Shown piece by piece: positions 7,033 to 15,097 of a stretch of DNA of 26,620 bases. Both the position numbers and the translations under genes were made by a program. The stretch is taken from NCBI RefSeq assembly GCF_009725235.1, contig NZ_WJFC01000185.1:1-26620 (forward strand). Reading direction: 5' to 3'. Under the pieces are notes generated by a model. That model did no database searches and was not told where the DNA came from. It saw only the letters and a program-made list of their open reading frames with translations. Positions within the stretch are counted from its first letter, which is position 1. Every line of letters starts with the position of its first letter. This DNA comes from Scytonema sp. UIC 10036 (GTDB lineage Bacteria; Cyanobacteriota; Cyanobacteriia; Cyanobacteriales; Nostocaceae).

Positions 7033-8146
7033 AAATACGCACGCGTAAATGTCCAATGCTATAACCACTAGCAGCCCCAAAGAGCATGACTTCTTGTCCC
7101 GTTCCCCTGGTTAACAATCCTTGCTCAATAGCTGTGTGCAAAGCTAAAGGAATCGCAGTGCTAGCTGTATTCCCGAAATACTCGACTGTCAGCATCGACT
7201 TATGTGGAGGAATTTCCAAAGCCTGACGAACATCCTCAATAAAACGTTTAGAAATTTGATGTCCCACCACTAAAGTTAAATGTTTATGAAAAGAACTTTC
7301 TTGAAATTCTTGCTGACGGTAATAGTTATATTCCTGAAAATAAGGAATGGTGTACTTGTGTATTAATTTAGCCAACTCAGGCAAATCTAGATAAAATTTA
7401 TAAAGTAATATTTTTTCAGAACAATGACGCCAATCTGGATCTTCGGGAATGTGACACAAGTGCCAATATTCACCCATACTCATTAAGTTTAATTCCAGCA
7501 ATCCCAATTTCCCGTCTGATGGCTCAACAACGATCGCAGCCCCACCATCTCCTAAGGTTAATCCGCCAAGTTTGGTACGAAGTTCCTCTTTACTAGAAAT
7601 TTTACGATTAACAGTATAACTCCCAACTTCACCACTGACAATCAAAACTCGATGTGCAGCACCATTCGCAATTAGGCTATTGGCAATATTTAGAGCTTGT
7701 AAAACACTATTACAAGCATTTTTAACATCAAAAGCGTTAATTCTTGAAATTCCCATCTTTGCCTGCACAATGTTAGCAGTAGCAGGTTCTATAATATCCG
7801 TATCCGTAGCTGCAAATATGAGGGTATCAATATCATTGATGCTTAAGTTGGCTGTATCGAGAGCTCGCCAAGCCGCTTGTACTGCTAGTTCAGATGGGGA
7901 TGTCCCTTCTTTGACATAGTGCCGAGTTTTGATACCAGTGAGTCGTTCTATCAGTTTGGGTAAATTGTTTTTGAGTGCGATCGGGCCATCAATCATCGCA
8001 GCCAGTTCTTCATTGTCAACGATGCGTTCGGGAAGATAAACTCCCAATGACTGAATTTGAGAAACAGGAGTTTTGTAAACCTGCATTCTTTCTAGAAAAG
8101 AATAAGTGCTTAAATTCTTACTTAAGGAAGGAACTAATAACTGCAT
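7031..8146 (-). CDS. Ketoacyl synthase III-like condensing enzyme
   Basis: The 371-residue product is a thiolase-fold enzyme of the FabH/KAS III group. The catalytic triad is intact: Cys145 in NACNSV, His296 in VVGHQISK and Asn326 in EYFGNTAST. The fold signature LGGLTLGDGGAAIVVEP is present, and the N terminus has QSLGVYLPERIVDNEEL. Family members condense an acyl-CoA or acyl-ACP with malonyl-ACP, or transfer acyl groups in secondary metabolism. This copy is not next to housekeeping fatty-acid genes but lies 65 bp after a cytochrome P450 and before an export pair, which suggests a specialised acyl product. The insert after the active site (about 225-280, with many Tyr and Leu residues) probably shapes the acyl pocket. 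Met22 (8083) is a possible alternative start; the usual N terminus of the family begins near there. Confidence 0.88.
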   Translation of the reverse strand: MQLLVPSLSKNLSTYSFLERMQVYKTPVSQIQSLGVYLPERIVDNEELAAMIDGPIALKNNLPKLIERLTGIKTRHYVKEGTSPSELAVQAAWRALDTANLSINDIDTLIFAATDTDIIEPATANIVQAKMGISRINAFDVKNACNSVLQALNIANSLIANGAAHRVLIVSGEVGSYTVNRKISSKEELRTKLGGLTLGDGGAAIVVEPSDGKLGLLELNLMSMGEYWHLCHIPEDPDWRHCSEKILLYKFYLDLPELAKLIHKYTIPYFQEYNYYRQQEFQESSFHKHLTLVVGHQISKRFIEDVRQALEIPPHKSMLTVEYFGNTASTAIPLALHTAIEQGLLTRGTGQEVMLFGAASGYSIGHLRVRI

Positions 8147-8211
8147 TTTTGTTTTTTCTGTACCTAATTCTATTGACTAGCTTTTTTTATGACTTAGGAT
8201 TCTGGCAATAC

Positions 8212-9561
8212 CTAACGCCTTGTTAACAACATTTTCATACCGTGTTTAGGACGTAGCGTTAAGGATGGGAGAATCTCAACTGAATACCCTGGTACTAGCT
8301 TTAACTGAAAATTCTGGAAGATTGTCGCTATGAGAAGAACGAGTTCCATCATGCCAAAATCCTTGCCAATACAAGTTCGCCCTCCCAGACTAAAGGGGAA
8401 ATAGGCTCCTAAAGGTAGCCGTTTTGCCAAGCCATCCTCCCATCGGTTGGGATGGAATTTTTCCGGATCGGGAAAAAAGTCAGGGTTGCGGTGTACAGAC
8501 CACTGACTGGCATAAACCCAAGTACCTTTTGGCACTGGATATCCAGCAATTTCCGTATTCTCTAAAGCCACACGCTCTGAGAACCAGACTGGGGGATAAA
8601 GCCGTAAAGCCTCTAAGGCTATTGCTTCGGTGTAGCGTAATTGAGGTAAGTCTGCCACAGTGGGGTTTCTTCCATTCAGAACAGCCCGTAATTCCTCGAT
8701 TAATTTTGCTTCTACTAATGGATTCTGTGAGAGGAGAAAGGATATCCAAGCTAACGCGATCGCTGTAGTTTCATGACCTGCAAGAAAAATATTGATTATT
8801 TCATCCCGTAATTGTTGTAGTGTTATATTGTTGTCTTTTTTTTGTTGAGCATATAGTAGTAAGTCAAGAAAGCTTCCTCTGTCTTGTTTACTGGTATAGC
8901 GTTGATGAATAATGTCATAAATAATTTCATCTAACTGCTTAACTGCTCTGCAAAATCGCAGATGACTGGGAGTGGGCAGCCAATTAGGCACCAAAAACAG
9001 AGCATTTCTGCGCTTTACCAGACGATTCATCGTCGCATCTAGGGCAGCAGTAACTTTGCTTGCAGCCACAGCATCTAATTCAGTATCCAACATACATTTG
9101 GCGACGATCGACATGGTGATACCAACAAACTCTTGGTAAACATCGCGCTCTTGCCCATCTTGCCAAGTAGCAATGACGCGGTTGGTCTCTGCAACCATCA
9201 CTTCACCGTAGGAAGCAATCATCTGTCTGTGGAAAGCAGGTTGAGCCAATTTGCGCTGATGGTGATAGAACTGCCCTTCGCTAAGAAACAAACCATTACC
9301 TAAAAGTAACTTAGAGTTATTACGCAAGAAATGACCTTTCCTCATAAACACTCTGTTTTGGTGACAAAAAACCTCTTCAATGTATTTTGGATTATTAAGT
9401 ACTAAAACTGGTGTCCAACCTAAACGAAAGGGAAGAATATCACCATATTCCCTTGCTTCATTGAAGAAATTTAAAGGGTTTTTTATAGCGTATAATATCT
9501 GTCCCAAATGCAAATTTTTTGTAGAATAACGTGTATCATTTATTAATGAAGTCATAGCCAT
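8212..9561 (-). CDS. Cytochrome P450
   Basis: This 449-residue P450 has every core motif. The I-helix oxygen-binding AGHETT is at about 260-265. The K-helix ExxR is EALR near 314. The meander region contains FHPNRW, and the haem-binding loop is FSLGGRTCIG with Cys at about 396. There is no reductase domain and no membrane anchor, so it needs separate ferredoxin and reductase. The sequence resembles cyanobacterial fatty-acid or terpenoid hydroxylases related to CYP102/CYP110-type groups, but I cannot assign a subfamily. Co-directional with the KAS III-like gene 65 bp downstream, it probably hydroxylates or epoxidises the acyl product or its precursor (inference). The first ATG and Met3 are both possible starts, and neither has a clear Shine-Dalgarno. 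Confidence 0.93.
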   Translation of the reverse strand: MAMTSLINDTRYSTKNLHLGQILYAIKNPLNFFNEAREYGDILPFRLGWTPVLVLNNPKYIEEVFCHQNRVFMRKGHFLRNNSKLLLGNGLFLSEGQFYHHQRKLAQPAFHRQMIASYGEVMVAETNRVIATWQDGQERDVYQEFVGITMSIVAKCMLDTELDAVAASKVTAALDATMNRLVKRRNALFLVPNWLPTPSHLRFCRAVKQLDEIIYDIIHQRYTSKQDRGSFLDLLLYAQQKKDNNITLQQLRDEIINIFLAGHETTAIALAWISFLLSQNPLVEAKLIEELRAVLNGRNPTVADLPQLRYTEAIALEALRLYPPVWFSERVALENTEIAGYPVPKGTWVYASQWSVHRNPDFFPDPEKFHPNRWEDGLAKRLPLGAYFPFSLGGRTCIGKDFGMMELVLLIATIFQNFQLKLVPGYSVEILPSLTLRPKHGMKMLLTRR

Positions 9562-10049
9562 ACATCATAATTTCTAACCACTGTAGTTCTAAATTACAGT
9601 CAAGTAAGATTTTTTCTTAAAAAGATAAATCAAATACTTACAATCCTCTTTCCCCACTACGAATTCAATTTGCGTTAAAAAAAAAAATGACAAGTTACGA
9701 TTCGATTTGGTTAGTTAGTGCGAGATTTGAAAGAGCTAAAGCCTAGTTTGTGGATTGACAGTTGACTTCACGCATCAACTTAATCTGTTCCACATCTAAC
9801 TTGCAATAATGGCATTACCCCGATACACAATATCTTTGCGGCATTTAATAATTAAATTGCCTTGGTTTAACAAGCTATTTAGTGATGCTTCTAGCTCTGA
9901 AACCGAACTAAATCACAGTTTATAGCTTCTCAGCAGGATAATCAAGGGTTTCGCAAAACATCCTACTAAACCTGCTTTTCCCAAAAAGTTTCTGTTAAAC
10001 CTACTTTTCTAAAATAAAGTAAAAAGAGATGTCCGTGCAGTCAAAAAAA
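9562..10049. other. Gene-poor spacer upstream of the P450, with a small coding-like remnant
   Basis: The part next to the P450 is AT-rich and should contain its promoter. An 11-base A run is near 9680. On the minus strand, 9796-9912 reads as 38 sense codons ending in a stop (ELEASLNSLLNQGNLIIKCR, then KDIVYRGNAIIAS). An in-frame TGA interrupts the reading before it, and upstream in the same frame LIILLRSYKL can be read. No ATG or Shine-Dalgarno serves it. Protein-like composition suggests a decayed gene end, but I do not recognise the family. Confidence 0.4.
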
Positions 10050-10107
10050 TTTTAAAAATAAAAAAATAACTCTTGTAAAACGGGCAAAATATCCCATTTG
10101 ACAAGAG
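10050..10107 (-). terminator. Strong Rho-independent terminator after the COP23 gene
   Basis: On the minus strand, CTCTTGT-C-AAATGGG pairs with CCCGTTT-T-ACAAGAG around an 8-nt loop. The stem is 15 bp with one mismatch and one G-T pair. TTATTTTTTTATTTTT follows directly. It begins about 25 nt after the stop codon at 10133 and closes the M48/COP23 transcription unit. Confidence 0.8.
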
Positions 10108-10132
10108 AATCAAAAGTCCGAGCGCTTTTTAA

Positions 10133-10897
10133 TTAACGAAGTTTATTAGGATTCAAGCGAGTACCACCACTAGGTTTAGATGGTGAGTTAGGAAGCTTAA
10201 CGCCATTGCTGAGTTTAGCCCCAGTACCACCATCAGCAGGAGATAGGAAAGGTTTCAGATTGATAGGTGCTTTTGATGAAGATGGTTTTTTAGTACCAAA
10301 AATTTGACTTATATTGCCCAGACTACCACCACGACCTGTGAAGGTATTGACAGCAGTGGTTTGGTCGCCGTTATCAGCAGTCACTAGGTTTTGGAAAATG
10401 CCATTGCGTACAACATCGGGATCTTGACCGCGAGGAACTGTCAGCACAATTCGACAGGCAGGTCTAGCATCAGTGGTTACACAAACTGTGTTTTCTCCGT
10501 TTTCTACAGCTGACTTAAGTTCTACCAAGCCATCAGGACGGTAAGATTCCAAACGTCTGGCAATTTCGTAACAACGCTGTTCTGCACTCCAACCGCCACC
10601 TAAAGTTCTGGGAGTTGCCCAAGGAAAGTATTCACCAGGAAAAGCTTCTGGATTGTACATAACGGTATAATTACCGTTATGGTAGCGACAGCTAAAACGC
10701 ACACCGCGATCGCTAGTTGTTGATGTACTTGTCGTTGAACTGTCTGTTCCCGTGCTTGGTCTAACAGAACCATTACCCGGTTCTATTGGTACAACTACAT
10801 CACCACTACGGGGTTGAGCAAATGCGGTTGAAGGGTTTAAAAGCAAAGATAAACCAAGACCGCTCAAAAATAAAAACTTTAGAGATTGGGATATCAT
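10133..10897 (-). CDS. COP23-domain exported protein
   Basis: The 254-residue product has a clear Sec signal peptide (hydrophobic 6-20, cleavage after AFA27). A low-complexity Ser/Thr linker follows (about 45-63: TDSSTTSTSTTSD), then a COP23-like domain at about 66-190. This has RFSCRYHNGNYTVMYNP, WATPRTLGGGWSAEQRCYEI, and paired Cys residues in VCVTTDARPACRIVLTV. The tail (about 200-254) is Gly/Pro/Ser/Lys-rich and probably disordered. COP23 is a circadian-oscillating protein described in Synechococcus-type cyanobacteria; its role is unknown. The gene starts 52 bp after the stop of the M48 protease gene on the same strand and ends at a strong terminator, so the two are probably co-transcribed. 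Confidence 0.85.
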   Translation of the reverse strand: MISQSLKFLFLSGLGLSLLLNPSTAFAQPRSGDVVVPIEPGNGSVRPSTGTDSSTTSTSTTSDRGVRFSCRYHNGNYTVMYNPEAFPGEYFPWATPRTLGGGWSAEQRCYEIARRLESYRPDGLVELKSAVENGENTVCVTTDARPACRIVLTVPRGQDPDVVRNGIFQNLVTADNGDQTTAVNTFTGRGGSLGNISQIFGTKKPSSSKAPINLKPFLSPADGGTGAKLSNGVKLPNSPSKPSGGTRLNPNKLR

Positions 10898-10949
10898 ATT
10901 ACGACGGTTCAGAGTAGGGAGTTGATATTTCTAGTGACGATCAAGTTTG

Positions 10950-12695
10950 TCATTTTGATTCATCAACTCTGTCTTTTTTTTTCCGGAGACGTTCTTTTTT
11001 TTCTTTTTGCTCTTTAAGTATCTGTTTTGCCTTTTGTTGAATGTCCATATGACGCGCTACCCCCTCATAGCTGTAGCGATTGTATTGGTTTTGTGAAATG
11101 AGATTCTCTAAATAGCGGACTCGCTCGTTACCGCCCGGATGAGAAGATAACCATTGAGGAGGTCTGTATTTTTGCTCTTTATCCAGTGTGACCATCAAAT
11201 TCCGCAAACCATCAGCAGCATATCCTGATGCAACAATGAGACGTGTCCCCAGAGTATCTGCTTGACGTTCCATATCCCGACTGTAACTCATGGCAAATAA
11301 TTGCCCAATAGTACCGCCATAGGGAATATATTGAGTTAAGTTACCAATTAGGTTTCCTTGAGTGACAAGTTGAAAACCGTGGGAAAGAACGACGTGAGAT
11401 AGTTCGTGACCGATTAATCCAGCTAATTCAGCTTCTGATTTAGTTTTTGCGATCGCACCTGCATGAACAAATATTTTGCCACCAGGGAGTGCAAAAGCGT
11501 TTAAACTTTCTTCAGGAATGACAAAAAACTCATATTTAAAGTCATTACGTCCAGAAACCTTAGCAAGTTTCTGACCAATTTCATCCACATATTTTAAAGT
11601 TGCTTCATCTTTAACCAAATCCAGTTGCTTTCGCGCCTGTTTTGCCACTGACTCACCAACAGCTTTTTCTCCCCGCATGAGCATGATGGTAGAGTCAAGA
11701 GCAGTAAACGGACCGAGAAGACTACCCGTTACGGCATAACCCAAGACACCAGTCACAATGTTAGCAATTGTATTTCCTCTAACTTTTGCCCTAATATGTG
11801 ATTTGTAACGCTTGAGATGTTTCTCTGCCAGTTCTGCAAACTCAGGCGCTTGAGGACTGTTCGGGTTAAGCAGAGCAAATTGACGTGCTGCTAAAGAAGC
11901 TTCCATCCATTTTTTAGCTTCTGCGAGTGCAGCGACTCTTGTTCTAATTAAATCTGGTTGATTGGGATACAGCGTCGCCGCACGTTCCAAGACATCCAAT
12001 GCTTTTTTTTCTTGGTTGTCCCGTTTGAGGACTTCAGCATATTTGATATGACCGGGAATAAATTCGGGGTATTGCTGAACTAAAAGCTCTAGCGGTACCA
12101 TAGTTCTCGTGTACAACTGGCTGGCAATTCCCGCTTCTGCTTCCCGCCAGTAAACTTTACCTCCAGGAGACAATTGTGTAGGGTCAACAATTGCTTCTTT
12201 GCGTTGTTGAGACTCTGAGGATGTGGCAAAAGGTTCTTTTGCTTCACGATACAGCTTTTCCGCAGAAGCAATTTGTCCTGATTGGTAAAGCTTATCCGCT
12301 TCTATCAATTTTTGCTGACGTGCAATTTCTTCAGGAGTGGGTGCAGGTTCTGCAGCTGACTCAGACTTTTTCTCCTCTGAAGTTGTTGGTTCCTTGGAAT
12401 CCGTTGGCTTCTTTGGGTCAGTTGCTTCTGGTGAGGGCGTTGGTTGTGTTGACTCAGTTGGCTTCTTCGTCTCCGTCGCTGTTGGAACAACGACAGGTGT
12501 GTTTGTCTCCGTCGCTTCTGGAACCACGACTGGGGACTTATTTGGAGTAGAGGTCTTGGTAATTTCAGTCGTAGACGCTGCAGGTTCTTTTGCTGGTGAT
12601 ACTAGGGGATGGGTGAGAATAATGATAATAGATGTCCCAATGGAAAGTAGTACCCAACTAGCTGATAGTAGCAGCGACTTCCATCTCCGTTTCAT
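10950..12695 (-). CDS. M48-family metalloprotease with TPR-like domain (BepA-like)
   Basis: This 581-residue protein begins with a signal anchor (about 8-29). A Pro/Thr/Glu-rich linker (about 35-110) follows, with imperfect repeats of VVVPxATET and KKPTxS. TPR-like helices span about 125-290, in contrast to BepA, where TPRs come after the protease. The M48 zinc site is HELSH with His430, Glu431 and His434, and the third ligand is probably Glu476 in RDMERQADTLG. The helical stretch VTGVLGYAVTGSLLGPF precedes the protease core. The tail is highly basic and acidic (KEQKEKKERLRKKKDR). Relatives degrade or help assemble envelope proteins, so a periplasmic quality-control role is likely but inferred. 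It lies 163 bp downstream of a sensor kinase and 52 bp upstream of the COP23 gene. Confidence 0.9.
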   Translation of the reverse strand: MKRRWKSLLLSASWVLLSIGTSIIIILTHPLVSPAKEPAASTTEITKTSTPNKSPVVVPEATETNTPVVVPTATETKKPTESTQPTPSPEATDPKKPTDSKEPTTSEEKKSESAAEPAPTPEEIARQQKLIEADKLYQSGQIASAEKLYREAKEPFATSSESQQRKEAIVDPTQLSPGGKVYWREAEAGIASQLYTRTMVPLELLVQQYPEFIPGHIKYAEVLKRDNQEKKALDVLERAATLYPNQPDLIRTRVAALAEAKKWMEASLAARQFALLNPNSPQAPEFAELAEKHLKRYKSHIRAKVRGNTIANIVTGVLGYAVTGSLLGPFTALDSTIMLMRGEKAVGESVAKQARKQLDLVKDEATLKYVDEIGQKLAKVSGRNDFKYEFFVIPEESLNAFALPGGKIFVHAGAIAKTKSEAELAGLIGHELSHVVLSHGFQLVTQGNLIGNLTQYIPYGGTIGQLFAMSYSRDMERQADTLGTRLIVASGYAADGLRNLMVTLDKEQKYRPPQWLSSHPGGNERVRYLENLISQNQYNRYSYEGVARHMDIQQKAKQILKEQKEKKERLRKKKDRVDESK

Positions 12696-12858
12696 GGCCG
12701 ATCCAACCTATGCAAAAAGCTCTTTATTAACTGTATGAGCAATTGCTTAAATAAGCACAGGGTAATAGACTTTCTTTTTCAAGGTTTATGGGCGATGCCT
12801 AATTTTTTAATTAATCTTTATAATAAGGTATTCCATCAGTGGCGAATCATGGTAATTT

Positions 12859-14556
12859 TCAAATAGGAAGTTGAATGACAAATTCTGTCCCTTGACCGAG
12901 AGTTGAAAAACATTCCAGCTTACCACGATGTTTTTCAATGATAATTTGGTAGCTGATGGACATTCCCATACCTGTCCCCTTGCCAATTGGCTTGGTGGTA
13001 AAGAAGGGATTAAAAATTTGCTGTTTAACCTGTTCGGTCATTCCCAAGCCGTTATCAGCAATTGCAATTTGCACCCAGCCTGCATCGAGCGCTGAAGTGC
13101 GAATGACGATTTGGCTTCTGTGTTCCTTAATTTTTGGAAAGGTTCGTTTGGAGTGATACTCTTCAAGCGCATCGATGGCGTTTGCGAGGATGTTCATCAC
13201 CACTTGATTGAGTTGTCCCGGATAGCACGGGATCAACGGCAAATTGCCATACTCTTTCACAATTTCAATTTTGGGGCACTCAGCATTCTCTTGTAGGCGA
13301 TGTTGCAAAATCAACAAAGTATTGTCGATGCCTTCATGAATGTTTACGGCTTTGAATTCAGCTTCATCTAGCCGCGAGAAGTTACGAAGCGACAGCACAA
13401 TCTGGCAAATGCGATCGGTTCCAAGTTTCATGGAGTTTAGTATTTTGGGTAAATCTTCCTGCACATACCCCAGATCGATTTCCTGGGCTGCGATTTGAAT
13501 CTCATTGGTTGGGTTGGGATAATGCTTTTGGTAGAGTTGCATCATGTTCATCAGATGATGAGCGTACTCCTGCACATACTTGAGATTGCCGTTAATAAAG
13601 TTGACCGGATTATTGATTTCATGAGCGATCCCTGCAACTAACTGCCCCAAGCTCGACATTTTTTCAGCTTGAATCAGTTGCGATTGGGTTGTTGTGAGAC
13701 GATGCAGCGTTTCCCGTAAAGTTTGGGTGCGCTCTTCCACTTTTTCTTCTAGCGTGTCACGGGCAAGTTCCAAGTTTGTAATCAGATCTGCAAGTTGTCG
13801 ATCGATGGGTTGAGCAATCCTCCAGCTTAATTCCCACGCCAAAACTCCTACAATTATTGGCACTACGATCAGCACTAGGATAGCTACGTTTTGAGCCTGT
13901 TGCGCCTCGCGGGCAGAAGCCTGCTGAATTTGAGCAGCAAATTCCTCATTGTTCCATAGTAATGCCAGCAAAGAGTTATTTGACTGCCTGAATAACGATC
14001 GTTTCTGAAAATTGGCTTCGAGCATCTTGTTGCGGGCTACAATTGCTTCTTGCACTCGTTTCATCTCAGGGGAGTTGCTTTGTCCTTGTAGGAGCAGTTC
14101 TAGGCGCTTTTGTTCGGGATCGGGGATACCAAGTTGATAAAACTGCTCCTCTCGATCTAGAAAGATTTCATGAGCATGCTTCCAAATCTTCCAGTCTTGT
14201 CGAAACTGTGCTTCTAATTGCTTTTCCTGTTCATCATTTGGTGGAATATTGAGTGCTTGTTCAAATCCGTCATTAATCTGAACCCAAGCCTTTTCGATCT
14301 TGCCCTGAGCAAGCGATCGCTCGGTAGAGGATAGAGGCCGTTGTAACAACAGGTTTTCTGCACTATCAACTTGAGTTTGACCTTCGTCGATCTTCCACAA
14401 GCCATCTATGCTGGGTAAGTTATTTCTACTCAGTTGAGTGTTATAACTACTCAAGCGATTTGCTATGTAAATTCCATTTAAGACGGCGATTAAGGCGACC
14501 GAACTAGGTACGAGAAAAGCCAGAAACAACCTTGTTTGTAAATTGATTCTCCTCAT
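12859..14556 (-). CDS. Membrane sensor histidine kinase
   Basis: The 565-residue protein has a membrane segment at about 9-30 and an extracytoplasmic helical sensor at about 31-222, like four-helix-bundle sensors. A second membrane segment lies at about 223-243, a HAMP-like stretch follows it, and a coiled coil at about 260-297 leads into the kinase core. The H box is LGQLVAGIAHEINNPVNF with phospho-acceptor His at about 311. The N box is NQVVMNILANAIDAL (about 449-463), G1 is IADNGLGM, the F box is FNPFFTTKP and G2 is GKGTGMGM. There is no receiver domain, and no response regulator gene is adjacent, so the partner is unlinked. Its kinase core closely resembles the end of the 1838-residue kinase in this window. 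Confidence 0.93.
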   Translation of the reverse strand: MRRINLQTRLFLAFLVPSSVALIAVLNGIYIANRLSSYNTQLSRNNLPSIDGLWKIDEGQTQVDSAENLLLQRPLSSTERSLAQGKIEKAWVQINDGFEQALNIPPNDEQEKQLEAQFRQDWKIWKHAHEIFLDREEQFYQLGIPDPEQKRLELLLQGQSNSPEMKRVQEAIVARNKMLEANFQKRSLFRQSNNSLLALLWNNEEFAAQIQQASAREAQQAQNVAILVLIVVPIIVGVLAWELSWRIAQPIDRQLADLITNLELARDTLEEKVEERTQTLRETLHRLTTTQSQLIQAEKMSSLGQLVAGIAHEINNPVNFINGNLKYVQEYAHHLMNMMQLYQKHYPNPTNEIQIAAQEIDLGYVQEDLPKILNSMKLGTDRICQIVLSLRNFSRLDEAEFKAVNIHEGIDNTLLILQHRLQENAECPKIEIVKEYGNLPLIPCYPGQLNQVVMNILANAIDALEEYHSKRTFPKIKEHRSQIVIRTSALDAGWVQIAIADNGLGMTEQVKQQIFNPFFTTKPIGKGTGMGMSISYQIIIEKHRGKLECFSTLGQGTEFVIQLPI

Positions 14557-14787
14557 TGCTTGGTTAATGTGTTAGCAAATTTCAGCCCTCATTCTGCATA
14601 TTATGGATAGTAAATTAAATCACAGTTCTAATATACATTCTGTGGAGATTTTCTCTAAACTTTCACATAGTTTTATCAGATTTTCACAAGGATATAAATT
14701 TTATAAAAATCAAAATCTAAAGTAGGAAAAGTATAAGAAGTAGGAAAAGATTGTTGAACTCGTCAACTTCAACCCTACTAATCTTTA

Positions 14788-14894
14788 TTACAGCGGTTTT
14801 CACTTATTTAAACCACACTCTTAATCCTTTTGCGCCTTTGCGCCTTTGCGTGAGATAAAAAAGATGTGGTTCATTTACCTGAAAATAGCTGTAA
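14788..14894. repeat. Palindromic MITE-like element with a tandem-repeat core
   Basis: Imperfect 34-35-bp inverted arms (14788-14822 and 14861-14894) share TTACAGC, TTTTCA and AACCACA blocks at matching places. The core carries the short tandem repeat ttgcgcc-tttgcgcc-tttgcgtgag, a very common cyanobacterial intergenic motif. It contains no reading frame. No short target duplication is visible at its exact edges. Confidence 0.6.
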
Positions 14895-14970
14895 GAAAAA
14901 CTTGTCAACTTCAAAAAAGAAATGAAAAAATACTACTCTCAAACTAATATTGCAAGGGCTGAGGCAATTG

Positions 14971-15045
14971 TTGGTTGGGCTTTCCCCTTGGAGAAACCCA
15001 ACAAATGTCTGTCAATGTTGGGTTTCGTTCCTCAACCCAACCTAC
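14971..15045. repeat. GGTTGGG/CCCAACC hairpin repeat
   Basis: The arms ttggttggg...gaaacccaaca (14971-15003) and tgttgggtttcgttcctc...cccaacctac (15016-15045) are inverted. The middle of the left arm has diverged. The same motif forms the inner hairpin of the mobile-looking element at 17813-17952. Here no outer inverted repeats are evident. Confidence 0.65.
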
Positions 15046-15097
15046 TTGTTTTCGTATTTTTAGGCTTAACCGACAAGTATTGGGTGGGGTATAACTC

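Larger units (their letters stand above)
14557..15097. other. Repeat-rich spacer
   Basis: This gap holds no credible gene. The 14557-14760 part should carry the histidine-kinase promoter and has a direct repeat of AGTAGGAAAAG (14721-14731 and 14739-14749); the inverse 11-mer also occurs at 4117-4127. It is followed by the palindromic element at 14788-14894 and the GGTTGGG hairpin at 14971-15045. The 12-mer-like gtcaacttcaa is repeated directly at 14762-14772 and 14904-14914, flanking the palindromic element. Confidence 0.6.

Noticed and set aside
2885..9561. A complete modern bacteriocin cluster (peptide, C39 exporter and HlyD adaptor)
   Set aside because: The C39 part is only a fragment without its catalytic residues, and the adaptor and permease are of DevB/DevC type. 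A functional link of the peptide with devBC is not shown by the sequence.
12337..12738. Plus-strand frame of 133 codons rich in Gly, Val and Ser
   Set aside because: It is the antisense of the Pro/Thr/Glu-rich linker of the M48 protease. The apparent low-complexity protein is only the mirror of those repeats.
14721..14749. AGTAGGAAAAG direct repeat as a regulator site, with an inverse copy at 4117-4127
   Set aside because: Only three occurrences in AT-rich spacers, in different positions and orientations relative to the genes. This could easily be chance.
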